DNA of 64,000 nucleotides from Coffea arabica. Taxonomy: Eukaryota; Streptophyta; Magnoliopsida; Gentianales; Rubiaceae. A model generated the notes under the pieces. The model was not told where the DNA came from. It made no database searches and saw nothing but the letters and a program-made list of their open reading frames with translations. Positions 22,871-35,324 of the stretch are shown here, piece by piece. How positions within the stretch are numbered: position 1 is the first letter of the stretch; each line of letters starts with the position of its first letter. The stretch covers positions 7,634,501 to 7,698,500 of the forward strand of contig NC_092323.1 of the NCBI RefSeq assembly GCF_036785885.1, in the 5' to 3' direction. A program made the position numbers and the translations under genes.

Positions 22871-23009
22871 GGTATAATTCAGGTATTAGATTTTTGGAGA
22901 GATAAGATTAATTAGGAAAAGTGTATAAATGTAATCATTAGGATATAATTTAGGTATTAGATTTTAAAAAATATAAAATTAATTAGAAAAAGTGTATAAA
23001 TATAAGCTA
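22871..23009 (+). repeat. tandem duplication, two units of about 70 bp
   Basis: Unit 1 starts GGTATAATTCAGGTATTAGA and unit 2 (22941) starts GGATATAATTTAGGTATTAG. Both end with AAAAGTGTATAAAT plus a short tail. They are diverged by several substitutions. Confidence 0.7.
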
Positions 23010-23554
23010 GGGTGATAATTGCTTGTATGTGTATATACATGGTAGGTTAGGTGGAATTTAAATATGTTCAAAGTGTTGGGGATAATACAAGGAAAAATGG
23101 CTAATGATACAAACAGAAAATGATATGAAATGGCTTCAAATTGTGGTTCAAAATCACTTTCCTTTAAGATTTATTTGTCCAGATTTTTAATGTGCAAAGG
23201 ATTTGGACAAATATCCTTTAGGATAATTTGAAGCATATTTGTTTTCAACTCTTGCATAAAGTTAGACAAATCAACCTGAACAATTAATGGTATGTTTTTG
23301 CAAAGGATTTTAAAGAGGACGAAAATGATTTTTTGCAGCAAAACCACCCCTTACCGGACCTTTTATATAGTGGAGATTACGAAGGATCAAGTCGTGACTT
23401 TTAGTCTACAAAACATGTGTTAACTAAATGGTTTCTCAAACACTATTATAAGTGTTCAGACCATTCTGGACATTTTGCCACCATTCCAAAGGCGACTAAC
23501 CATTGTAGCATGAAAAGGGTATAAAAAATGATCAGTTTCTAACCGTTATACGGT

Positions 23555-23659
23555 GATGTCCGGTCCAAAGACTGACGCCGATCATCATATATGCTGTTCA
23601 ATTCACGAATCTGGTGATGTCGTACTCAATCTTCGGTTCAAAGACCAGGACCGGACATC
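23555..23659. repeat. short inverted repeat
   Basis: GATGTCCGGTCC at 23555-23566 is the exact reverse complement of GGACCGGACATC at 23648-23659, with an AAAGAC/GTCTTT-like extension, enclosing about 80 bp. It could be a degraded foldback end or a cruciform-forming site. Confidence 0.5.
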
Positions 23660-25835
23660 AACGGACCAATTTTGTAAATTTCCCAACAACAAGAACTAAA
23701 ATATGACTACATAATTGCCAAAGAATTTGCTGTGAAAAATGAAGTGGAAATCCTTTGAAGTAAATTTCAACAATTTTTGAAATGGTCAATACGGTTCTCA
23801 ACGAAAATGATCATCGGGATCAAGCCTAATTTCCAAAGAAAGAAAAAAATCATACGCAACCGCTTTTGGCAGGTTTCAATTATTGCCGTACATCTTTTCC
23901 CAAGTCAAGGCTGCTGCTTTGTCAAGTTAGCACTTAGCACTGCAGGGAAACCAGGCTGCCCATATCTGGAATGGAATATAAGGCTTATACGCCACAACGG
24001 GCAATGTCACCTCAGATTAGCCATAACGGGTGTTGCTCATCTAGCATGCTGTCTTTTCCTTCCGGATGGAGGGGCCCATGCCAACAATTGTAGGGTGCAA
24101 TTCATATCAATTAAAAGTTTTCTTTGAAACTAAAATAGTTGTGATTAATCTAAAATACCAATTTCCATAAACAAATAAACGGCTAATATTATTGTTAGAA
24201 ATTTTTTGTTGAAGTATTTTACATTTAATATATTGGTGTACACATCTGCTGTCTTAGAGTTGAAATTTTGTTGTATTATTATCACCGTAGATTATCCATG
24301 TTCCTGAAGAGAAATTATATCAAGTGCAACAATTCCAAATGATGAATGGATAGGATATTTCGAACAAGGCAAATTTTAAAAAAAGTAAGTCCAAAACACT
24401 TGATGTAATTAATTTTGATGTAACTGATATGCACAGTCTCACGTGAACAATAATTAAATATGATATTCCTACCACAAAACTGTATTAATAATTTGCGATG
24501 AACTACAATTTATTAAAGAAGTGTTACGCAGACCTAAAGGGATTTCCCTTACAGTCCCTAATCCCTTTATGTCTCTTTTTGCAGCAATTACAGCAGCACC
24601 TCATCTATCGACTTGTCCCCTCCGCGAAGGAGTGGAACGCAGCCTTTCTCTTGTTGATAGATTTACTTTTTCCTTTTTGGGACTTGGTCACTGCTCAGCA
24701 GGCTTCTCGTCGAGGAACATAGAACTAAGCATATTTCACTAGTCTTATCTCTTGGTATTTGCTTTTCTTTACTACTCATCTCATCGTTGAATTCGCTAAT
24801 GCATGATCTTTGGTGCAAACTGCCAAATTCCGTGATGGACACATAGTCAAATTTGTTTATCCGTCCATCCAGACCTCCACAATGTTGCAAGGTTTTGTCA
24901 AAAGATTCCTTCAAGGAGAATGGCTGGGAGTGGGAAAGCATCAAACTTTCCTGATCTGGGTACATCTTTATTCGATTACTTTTGGGTTCGATCCCTCTGG
25001 CTGTGGGTCATTGGTTCTTTTAGTTCGGGCCAGCCGGACAACCATACACGATGAAGATATCTCCAGGAGAGAAAGATGAAGATGATGATGCTACTTTAGA
25101 CTTCTTTGGAACTTTTAACAACATAATATGGGAGTGGAAGCCTCCATTCTCTAACATGGAGATAGCATATCTTCCAGCCCAGTGCCCTTTTCTTTTGCGT
25201 GTGCTTCCTTTGCATCTTTAATTTCTAATAGTTATTGTTTGCAATGGCCAATGAGGCGTTAGAGTGTCATCTTTTGCACCCCTTGTAGCTTGATCAAGGA
25301 GATAAATCAACCATATTAAACTCCCGTGGTGTCACAGTTGCATCAATACATTAAACATCATCATCATCTAGAGACGGATCACCTTAATTGTGTATTCATC
25401 TCCTATTGGATCTATGTTACGTAATCTCCATTAGCTCCAAATCTCAGATTCCAACCTGGAAAACTATAAACTAACTGGATTTGGATGAGTGAGTGATGGG
25501 GTTTCTTTCCTGCAGCTTGTCATGCCACTAGAACAATTCAGTTGCCACATCACTTGACAGAATGATGAGCTGGGGTGTGGGAAGGAACCCGTATAATTCT
25601 AATTCTGTCGACCTCGCGTTCGGGAATCACTTGAATTGCGATTTTCTTTCTTTTGGTCGTTTATTTGCCTTTAACCCAAGCACTATAATCCTTCAAAACC
25701 TCACGTGACGGATAACATCGGATCTTGCATTAATCAGCTAAGTACGCATCAAGAGGAGTCGCTACTAGCTAACTTCACTCAGTTCTCAAGCAACTCAAAG
25801 ATGCATCTTCGTCTTCTTTGGCTTAAAACTTCATG

Positions 25836-25866
<31 letters not shown>

Positions 25867-26812
25867 ACCACATAACCTTTAAGTATAACTGTTAACTTTA
25901 AAAGTCTAAACCCTCCTATGGTCAAGTGGCCCATTTCTAAAGAGAAGAAACAAAAAATGCTTAGACTAACAAATTCTGTTCATAACAGCAACAATTACGA
26001 TTAAAAAGTACCATCTACAGCCACAACATTTTCCCAATTTGAGGTTAACAGTACATCTGTCAAATAACGCAGAGATCAAATGGTTTATCTTCAGCATAAC
26101 AAACAGCAAAAAGAAATTCCATTTGGTTGTCCAATCCATAAGCAGGCCATAGATATTAACTAGGAAAAGCTCATTAAGGGATGTCGAACACTGGCAGTCA
26201 AATCCCACGCATCGAACTCTGTGATTGTAAATGATCATCTTTGCTGCACATTCAAAAATAGAAAAGAAAATAAGAACTTGCAAAGTTCCAGCTTGTCAGT
26301 CTCAAAAAGTGAAAGAATCCAAGCGCGAAACACACAACTATTAAAGATATTAAGTACACAACAATTTAATGACAAACAAGCTACAAGCATAAAAGATAAA
26401 CCACACATAATATTTAACGTAATTCGGCTCCATCATTGAGTTTATGTCTATGGAAAAAAACTCATTCTTTATTACGAGAGAAAAACCTTATATAAGAATA
26501 CAATTTGAATCCAAACCCAACCCTTATATACCATCTCTTATCTCCTAAGAACCCTCTCTCATCCTCATGTATAAGGTTTCTCTCCATAGACGTGGACTAA
26601 TGCCTCCTAAACATACATTATTTCACCTAATTTCATGGGCTTCTACTCGACATTTCTGAAAAACCAACTTCTAGAAGTGAATGGACGTCGTGGTTGCCAT
26701 TACTTAGCATCAGCAACCAAGTGGCACTTCTTTGTGGATTTCTGCGATTAGTAGTGTTTCTTGCTTTCGTTTTTGTAGTTGAGGCTTAGGGCAAACTGTC
26801 TCATCATTTTGA

Positions 26813-27844
26813 GCCTGTTTGGAACTTGAGTTTTTTGGAAGTTTGTCTAAAATTTTACTGTAGTGCACTGTAGAAGTTTTCGAAAAAATTTTGTAGAAGT
26901 TTTTTGTAAGGTGAAAAACTTTTTTGTAGAAGTTTTTGGAATGTGAAAAATTTTGTAGAAGTTTTTGTAAGATGAAAAACTTTTTTTTCCTTTTCTTTCT
27001 TTTTCTTTTTCTCTTTCTTTTTCTTTTTCTTTTTCTTTCTTTCCTTTTTCTTTTCTTTCCTCTCCTCCTCTTCTTCTTCTTCCTTCCCCCTCCCCCTTCC
27101 CCGTTACCTCTCCTCTGCCTCCCACCTCCAGCACCTCCGCCAGCACCACCTCTGTTCTTCTCTTCTTTTTTTTTGCTTTTCTCCTCTCCCCCCCTCCCTC
27201 TCTCCCGCCACCCCCTTCCTCCCCTCTCCCCCGCCACCCCCAAACTTTTCCACCATTCCTTTCCTTTCCCCTCTGCCTGCCACTCCCTAGGCCCGCCACA
27301 CCCTCTCCCCCTTTCCTCCCCTCTTTTCTCTCCCTCTCCCTCTCCCTCATACTCCGACACCCGAGGAAGGCCGGCAGCTGTGCATTATTTTTTTTTTTGC
27401 TTTTTCTCTCCCTCTCTCCCCTCTCCTCTTCCCCTCTCCCTCCTCCGCCACCCTCCCCCTCTCTGCTCTGCGATCTGGGACCAGACCGAGACCAGATCGC
27501 AGCCCTCTCCCCCTTTGCAATCTGGTCACACGACCAGATCGCACCTAGCAGGAGGGGGAGGGTGGCGGGGGAGGGAGAGGGGAAGAGGGGAGGCGAGAGG
27601 GTGAGGGTGAGGGACTCAAAAAAATTTTTTGAGGTTACCGGCGCCGGGAGAGGTGGTGGAGGTGGTGGCTGGTGTGGTGGGTTGGGTGGGGGAGGAAGAA
27701 AAGTTTTTGGAAAATTTTTTGTGTATAGATTTTTGAAGTGTGTAGATAAAAAACTTTGGGAAGTTTTTTGGGGTTCCTGTAGCAAAAGTTGTTAAAAAAC
27801 TAGTAGCTAAAAAACTTGGTAAAAAACTAGGGTGCCAAACAGGC
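26813..27844. mobile_element. 1-kb foldback-like DNA element with pyrimidine/purine asymmetry
   Basis: Ends are GCCTGTTTGG (26813-26822) and CCAAACAGGC (27835-27844), a common plant MITE terminus, with further inverted similarity inward (AGTTTTTT, ACTGTAG versus CTACAGG). The left half (26980-27470) is almost pure C/T and the right half is G-rich. In the centre a hairpin of about 55 bp (27424-27478 with 27533-27590) brackets several GCGATCTGG/CCAGATCGC motifs. No target duplication could be placed. Long frames on both strands here are low-complexity artefacts. Confidence 0.65.
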
Positions 27845-27846
27845 CC

Positions 27847-28250
27847 TTTATATGCAGACCGCCAAAAAAAATGTTACTTATCTCTAATTTGTGCACAAAA
27901 AATTGTAATGGAATTATATCACTTGTAGTTGTATTTTTTTATAAGAAAAGAAAGTAATGGAATTATATCGAACCGCCAAAAAAATGTAATGGAATTATAT
28001 CAGTTGTATTTGTATTTTTTTAATAAGAAAAGAAATTAATTTATAAATGAAGAGCAGCTTAGCAAAAGTAATTTTATTTGTCGTTTTATATGCGAACCCT
28101 CAAAAAAATGTAAGTTACTTATCTCCAATTCGCACACACGGAAAAGTAATAGAATTATATCACTTGTATTTGTATTTTTTATAAGAAAAGAAAGTAATTT
28201 ATAAATGATAAGCAGCTTAACAAAAGTAATTTTATTTTGTATTATACTAT
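27847..28250. repeat. imperfect tandem repeat adjoining the foldback element
   Basis: A unit beginning TTATATGC(A/G)(G/A)ACC, then ...CAAAAAAATGT, ACTTATCTC, TGGAATTATATCACTTGTA, TATAAGAAAAGAAAGTAAT and AGCAGCTTA, occurs at 27847 and 28087. An extra partial copy of the inner part starts near 27955. Diverged copies; no coding content. Confidence 0.65.
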
Positions 28251-29901
28251 TAGTCAAAACTTTACTCAAAGAAGAAAAAGGCTATTATAACAAATTGTAA
28301 AAGTGGGGTTACTTTCAATATTTTCATCACAACACTTTAATTGGTAAGACGTTTCGCCTGTAACTTTCATGTCACTATTGATTCTCAATTTGTAAATATG
28401 ATGTTGAATTTTTAATCTCTTTTTTTTTTGTTAATCCAACTTATAATTGTTTTTTTTTCTAAGAGTCACTTTTTGATTTTTTTAAATTTTTTGAAAACAG
28501 CCTCCTTATGATTTTTGGTCACATTGTATGGATTTTCAACCTAATTACGCCGCTGTAAACATTTGCAGTCTGAATTCACTTTGTAAAATTTGCAGCCAAT
28601 GCTTAAAATATGGACACACTGCACATAGTGTTGCATGGCTCCGATAGAAGCATATGTGTAACTTTCTTCTAGTTAATAAACTTTCAATAATTCAAATGCA
28701 AATTAGGGAGACCGCTAATCAAGATTTTGTAAAACTTTCAAGCACGAATTATGCTATTTGCTTCTTTAGTGGATTTGTAATTAGGTGAACAATGGAGATT
28801 CAATGTTTGAGACCCTGGCTATTCTGATGAAAGGGGTTGGAGAGATTCATCAAGAAGGAATTCCCCCTTGCGGAACTATTATGGGCATGCAGCCAAGAAG
28901 GCACCGTGAACTTGAAGCTCAGGGGCAGGATTCAACAAACGGTGGTTGAGAAAGGAAATTTGGTAGAAAAAAGAATCATGTCCCTGTCAATTATCTTCGA
29001 ATTTGAACTTGAAAATATATATATATATATATGGGTAAAGCCAAATTAAAACTGTTAAATATCAAGCCTTTCATTCTCTAACATTTTATTGTTTTTTTTG
29101 GTCCCAACCTATAAATTTGTGCGTTACGAAAGGAAAAGGAGTTGTTGATGTTGCAACCTTTTTGAGTGATTTCATTTATGTTTATGTACGAACATAAATG
29201 AAATCAAACTATCATTCCTCGCTACACAAAGCAAACCTCTCAATGTTTCATCTGAATGTTAATGTAGTTCACTGATCTTCAGTCCACTCACATGCAAAGA
29301 GAAACTTACAGAGATAGATGAGAAGCTAAATTGTCACGTATCAGATATTGCGTACTATGGTTACATATGGGTACATGCGGAATAATTACATTATCAGATT
29401 CACATTCGGTGCATGGTCTTATGTATTTTCGTTACTGATTACTGAATAGCTAGCGACCATATGGCTTCCATTTTGCCGTTTACTTCAGCCTCAAAATGCT
29501 TTTTCGCTGCCAGCCAGGGCTTCCCAGTTGTCTGCAGCATCCACCTTATTAATTTGATCTCTTGACAAGAAATAAAAACATTATTGCTTCTGCCATACAA
29601 CGAAAATCTCCAACATAGGATAGAAAAACACGAAAATGCCAACAAATTAAGAACACTCCTCTACAATATTGAACAGAATAAATCCAGAATTAAGGACCTG
29701 CAAAACCGCATGCTACTGTTGCGTACTAATACTTGCACAATATATAGTCCATCATGGAAACAATCAACACTTGAGCTATCAAGCAGCTAAGTACCAATAA
29801 GCAGTACATCTCAATGATCTATAAATGTGTAGAAATCAATGAATGAATCCTGTATCCGCTTTAAGTGATCAGTCTGTATTAGCTAGAAGCAATAAAAGGT
29901 C
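28251..29901. other. spacer without recognised gene
   Basis: AT-rich sequence with an AT microsatellite at about 29016-29031 and a 20-bp inverted repeat near 29170-29205 (TTTCATTTATGTT with AACATAAATGAAA). Its right end is the 3' flank of the minus-strand zinc-finger gene. Confidence 0.4.
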
Positions 29902-31116
29902 TCAGGAAAGGGAGTGACGAAAATGGCATCGGTGACCATAGGGGCAGATATCCCGAGCAAGAACCATCCGGCAAACCTCAGTCTTGTAACGAGGGTGCCT
30001 TATCACCGGACGCAGCTCCATGATCCCATGTGCGAATCGACAGTTTCCAGCAAAAGGGCAACTTCCGGTCTCCTGCCACTTGTTACACAGCTCCGTCTTG
30101 GACATCCCTTGATTGTACACCTCGAACTGCGACGCCTCTTCCTCTCTCCCTCCCCCTGCTACGTACACCCTTTGCCTAGCCTTCTCCTATTGCAAATTAA
30201 TTACTGTAATTTATAACCAAAGAGTGATATAATACAGAGTTTTTACTCTCTTATTGTTCCACCGTCTCTTGAGTTTCAAGTTAATGTATCTCAATTCTTA
30301 CTAATTAAACAAGTACTTGATCTACGTACTATTAAACACGCACAAAAGTGTGGTGCATAAATTCTTAAAAGTAATTAATAAGCCTCCACTGAGTAATGCA
30401 CATACCGGAAACTTGGATAGTTCGACTTAAGAGTTCTAATAGACTTCTATTATACGGTAACTAATTATCGCCACAAAAAAGTATTCTCATATAAAGGGGG
30501 CAATTTTTAAAAGACTACGGAAAACCTGACATTTTAAGCTAATCAGGACAGGACGTAATAAAACAACGACAATCGAATACGTAAAATAATCTTTTTTTAT
30601 AAGAAATGTTCTAACCGAATCTGGTAAGGGTGGAGAGTTAACTCGGTTTGGACTCGAGGCCTGAGTCGTCGGAGCTTCATATTTTCCAGCAGATTCGGGT
30701 TTAAACTTGAGATAGCCGGCGGAGCGAATGGAAATGCTCTTAGGGAGGGAGACCCGTTCGGCGAGGTGCCGTCGTTGGAAGCGTTTTTGTTGGATGACAT
30801 CGGGAGCCGGAGCGGGTGAGGCCTCGCGAGAGTATAAGCGCGGCGAGGGAGTAGCGTTTCCACTGATTCTGAGGCGGTTGAAGTCGGAGAGGAGGCAGTT
30901 GTGGATGGTGGCTCGGGAGAGGAGACTGAGGCGGTGAACTAAGTCGGCATTTGCGAGGCGGAGAGATTCGTTGTCTTGACCGAGAGCCTGCACTTCTTTG
31001 ATGGATTCGCGGAGGTTGGCGAGGCAAAATGCATAGCGGTTGTAGAGCTGCTGGTACTCGAGGATGAGGCTGGAGTCAGAATGGCAGCGATCGGGGGTGA
31101 CTACTTCGTCTGTCAT
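29902..31116 (-). CDS. tandem CCCH zinc-finger protein, C3H14/C3H15 type
   Basis: Two exons: 31116-30616 (167 codons, [14 protein letters not shown]...) and 30186-29902, joined in frame across an intron 30615-30187 with GT and AG ends. Total 261 residues. The N-terminal part has a coiled-coil-like stretch ([19 protein letters not shown]). The middle contains the basic [15 protein letters not shown] block and the C-terminus two zinc fingers, both C-X8-C-X5-C-X3-[21 protein letters not shown] and [20 protein letters not shown], separated by the conserved [12 protein letters not shown] linker. This arrangement matches Arabidopsis C3H14 and C3H15, RNA-binding regulators linked to secondary wall and anther development in published work. 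Assignment to this subfamily is strong; the function of this copy is inferred. Confidence 0.92.
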
Positions 31117-31692
31117 GGTATCGTAGGAGGGAGGAAGAGCTCGAAAATTGAGAGATAAGTGCGGAGTACCGGTTTAACGGTGATGTGGTGGCGATGGCGG
31201 AGGAGGGCGTGTATTTGCTTGGCGGCGGTGGTGGTCAAGGTTCCGGTGAGGAGGATATGCTAATCTTTCACGAGTAGAGTAGCGTTGGGATTGGGCATGG
31301 GATGTAGGGGAAAACACTATACAGCTTTAAGGAAGTAGTAATGATCTGGGGTTATGAAGGAGTGAGAGGATGCAGCAATCACATCCATGGGTTTGGAAAC
31401 TCCGGATTCATTTCATATGGTTGGTGAAATTCTCTGGACATTGCTTGGGTGGGAAGAATTTAAACCAAACAAAAAAACAAAAGTGAGGGAAGTAGTAGTT
31501 TGGCTGGCTGGCGGGCGGGGAAATTAGGTTCACAACACAAGGAGAACGACGAAGAGGGGACCGGTTGCTCACTGGCTGAGGTGGGTCCCCGACCGTTAAG
31601 GCCCCCTGATCCTCGTCCCTACTTCCTTCCCAATTCCCAGTCCTAACCATTTTTCTCACTAAAATAAAGAAGTTTCTTTTCTATGCACTGAG

Positions 31693-32506
31693 TAGAGGTG
31701 TCAAAATGGGTCACTTGGACGGGTTTGAGTTGGGTAAAATGGGTAATGGGTATAAGTGAGTCAACCTATTTATACCCATTTAATTAAATTGGTATAAATG
31801 GGTAAGTCAAAAAATGAATTGGGTAACCCAATTACCCATTTATAACCCATTTATTTTAACTTTTTGTAAACTCATTTAAATTCATTTTTACAAACTAAGT
31901 TATCAATTTATACCACTCTTTGCACCCATCATTAGTTTTAAATATTTACTTATAATGTTCAATAAGTCTAATTATCAATTTTTTTTCCTATCCGTACTCT
32001 ATATCACAAAATTACATACTATTTAATAATTAAATAATAAGAATATAAAAATTTGAATAAAGTACTATAAAAATTAACATAACAACTTAATCCAAAAAAT
32101 TTGAACCCCTAATATTTTTTTTCATGTGTAAATTTAAATTTTCATTTTGGAAAGGTAGGAAAAGAGGCTAAAACTTATCATAAATTGGTAATGCTAAAAA
32201 ATGAATAAGTTAACAAATTAAGAGAAAATAAAATTATAAAATAAAACCAACAAATAATAATAATAATGAAACAAAAGTAGTTAAGATCATAACAAAATGA
32301 AAAATTTGGAAAAAAAAAAGGTGGGGGAAGAGAGGAGATTTGGGGAAAAACAATTCTAAATGGGTTTGATGGGTTACCCAATAATGAAATGGGTATTATT
32401 GGATAACCCATTTATACCCATATACAAAAACTTAAGATACCCATACCCATATATTCATGGGCGGGTATGGGTAAATTTAATAAAATGGGTTGATTTGTCA
32501 CCTATA
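31693..32506. mobile_element. hAT-type non-autonomous element
   Basis: 814 bp with ends TAGAGGTGTCAAAATGGGT and the complement of ACCCATTTTA...TCACCTATA. Flanks GCACTGAG (31685-31692) and GTACTGAG (32507-32514) match at 7 of 8 bases, the target length of hAT transposons. The interior is AT-rich and full of ACCCATTT/AAATGGGT motifs in both orientations, able to fold extensively. No transposase. Confidence 0.75.
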
Positions 32507-32514
32507 GTACTGAG

Positions 32515-35324
32515 TTAACACTGAGGCTTTTAGCCTTTTCTGACCATTTTTTTTTCCAAAAAAAAAAAAAAATCTTTAAAAAGAAAAAAAAATTAAGTGG
32601 ATTTGGATTATTTGATACAGTGTAATATTTGTCTGGAAATAGGCAATGAAGTGGATTACATCAGAATGCCGATTATGTGTTATGTGCATGAATAATTGTT
32701 CGATATAGATTGCTTAAGATGAAAGAAGGAGGAGGGTGGTGTGATATGCAAGAATACACTACTATGTATGTCAGTGAAGTGGAATGATGATGATGAGTTG
32801 AGTTGGATTAAGAATAACTTAACTAATGGTTTCATGGGAAATAAGTAATTAATAAAGTCTCTCTAATCATTTCAGCAGAGAGGGATGTAGAGAGTCGTTG
32901 CTTCCTTATCACTTCTTTAACTAACTCACTCGAGGCTAGCTGTGCAGTCTTGTTCCACTGTTTACAATTTCATCCCACGGATTTAATATTGATCATAAGG
33001 CAACCAGTTTTGAAAACTTAATCGATGGGAGTCCTGTACACCAGCCTGCTACCCTATCAATCATTCTGATGCGTCCTAACAAAAGGTTATTTCGATGACT
33101 AACAAGATTCTTGCTGTGTGTGGAGATCGTAATTTCCAAAGTTTGGTGGCGAGATCAAATCCCCTCTGATAAACATTTAGATTCTTCTATCACTTTACAA
33201 CTGTAATTAATTAATTTGGGGATTCACATCTGGCAGCTACTCTTTATGATTTTGATTGCAGTCAGGCAAATTAAGGAACATCACATCCTACAGCCACTAT
33301 ATGAGAATGCCCGCTGCCTGCAAATGCATTTGATCCATCATTGGATGCATGCAGGGCGTAATTAAGCCAAGCATCCTTAATTTTAATCAACTTCTTCTTC
33401 ATGGTGAGCATCCTTGGAAGTTCTCTACTACTGATCGATGATGGTTTATTCAAATTTCCCCACTTGGTTACTGCTTTATTCGATCATTTGTTAATTATTA
33501 TGACATAGAAATTAGCATCGAGTTGGCGTCGCGGGGGTTTAGAACCTGCAGACCGACACCGGGGGATAGATAGAATCTGTTTGTACAGGAGGAGACCTCA
33601 GTGGAGGAAGGTGACTGAACACTATTCTAAGACGTGGGCTGCATCAGTCTGCTGTGCTTTGTCAGTCCTACACGTGGCTAAGTTAATGGTTTAGCCCAAT
33701 AAAATCCAAGAACGGCCCAATCGAAATTTTGGTCAAAATTGACATGATTATGCTTGGATCTGTGCTGACACTAATTTAAGAGATGTAGACATATTATTAT
33801 GACAAATATATAGACTCTGCCAAACAAATTTTTGGGCACAAATTTTAATGAGAGAGAAAATTTATAGTATTATTTCACCTTATTATATTAGTGTCTATAT
33901 TTATTATATTTATTATTTCACCTTATTATTTTGGCTAAGTATTTCGATGCCAGTCTGTGCCTTGATTATTAATAGGAGGGCTATCATCTCGCACCATCCT
34001 TAAAGATGTATATTTAACTTTTTTTGAAGCTAAGAACGTCAAATTTTCTTTATTAGGTGGTCTTGCCCCCATAAATTAAAGAATAAATTTGTTTAATTGT
34101 TTTTTAATAGGTTGGACATTCAAAACAGTTGATAATCAAGCTTGACTCGATTGGTTGAGCAGCTCCAGCTGTCGCATAAACATTTAAACTGAAATAGTTT
34201 TCAGTAGGGCTGAACATACTCGAAACTAACAAAGAGTTGAGGATGTATAGGAGCGTCTTGAAGTTGTCCTTACCTGCAGTGAAAAAAATTCAAAGGAGGT
34301 GCCAGGAATACCTCTTTGATCTAGTAAGTTTTTATACTTATTAGACCCTTATACATACTATCTTTAGGCTCCCCTCCCCTGGATTAGATTATAGAAATAT
34401 TATCGTTGCGGTAAAAAAAAAAAAAAAAAAAGAAGCTCTTGTCAAAGAAGCTGAACACTAGTGGTATTTATTTAGACCACAAGGACATGTCTGAAACTTG
34501 ATACTATTAAAGAAACAAAAAAAAAAAAAAAGAATGTGTGGAGGAGAATTTACCCAATTTAGTTGTCTAACATATCTTTTCAAGCTCAGCAAAACCACAA
34601 ATTAAATAGCTTTCATATAGGCATCTGGATATCGAGATAGTTGAAAGTAGTTGTACGTTGTACTCAAAGAGACGTTTGTGGTTTTCATTTACTATATAGT
34701 AAATTATAACCCGTTTCCCCTTCTTAAAAGCTAGGCACGGTTCTCTTGTTTACTGGTTGCAACGTCTGAAAATTTCCTAAAGCGTTGGGCAGTAGCTAGA
34801 GCTTAATTAGAGCATTAAAATGGCGGTTAGATATTTGAAAAAAAATACAGCAAAACTCACAAATAGAAAAGTGTTTTTTAAGAAAAATAAGAAAGAAAGA
34901 AGGAAAGAAGTTGGCCCAAATTGGTTCCACCTAATTAAAAATTGCATGAAAATGAGACCCATAAAACAAAGCTCGGTATTAATTTTTCTTTTTTCTTATC
35001 CTAATTCCTATATATCCTTGCAATACCACTATGGGAGGTTGTACAGTCGATTAATGTGACATTTCCTGATCAGGGTGATAATCAATCCCTTTCAAACCAT
35101 TCGGAGTTGGAATTACTGAAACGCTAAAATATTACATAGCAAAATGGAATAAGAAATCTCTGCAAAAATTATAACTCAGCTCATTAAAGAAAATAAACCT
35201 CATTGGTCTATATTAAAATTCACATTCAGACAATTCGTGCGCTTTGTACATGGAGAAGCTGAATATCAAATTTCACCCACGTTTAGGAAGACAAAATTAA
35301 AGATGAAAATCTAGGCCAGTTGCC
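32515..35324. other. spacer without recognised gene
   Basis: No coding frame with recognisable content. Poly-A runs lie near 34410 and 34516. A short stretch at 33650-33710 contains an ACACGTGGC G-box-like motif but no adjacent gene. The right end is 3' flank of the basic-protein gene. Confidence 0.4.

Larger units (their letters stand above)
19510..26812. other. long spacer without recognised genes
   Basis: About 7 kb with only short frames that match nothing I know. It includes a possible degenerate MITE (21650-22002, ends near GGCGAAACTAGG and CTTCCGCC, both beside runs of seven or six G/C), a tandem duplication (22871-23009), an inverted repeat (23555-23659), an AT/AC microsatellite at 25838-25866, and near 26400-26640 a block reminiscent of worn LTR sequence (TTTAACGTAATTCGGCTCC). 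None of these supports a gene call. Confidence 0.4.

Noticed and set aside
24984-25010. GGGTTCGATCCC resembling a tRNA T-loop
   Set aside because: Upstream sequence does not supply D-arm, anticodon arm or acceptor pairing; no tRNA can be folded.
26400-26640. Possible LTR remnant with TTTAACGTAATTCGGCTCC
   Set aside because: The motif recalls plant LTRs, but no partner LTR, target duplication or coding remnants were found.
26710-27795. Several long open frames on both strands (up to about 310 codons)
   Set aside because: They are Lys/Arg/Glu- or Phe/Leu/Pro-rich translations of a polypyrimidine/polypurine tract and open in several frames at once; no protein family content.
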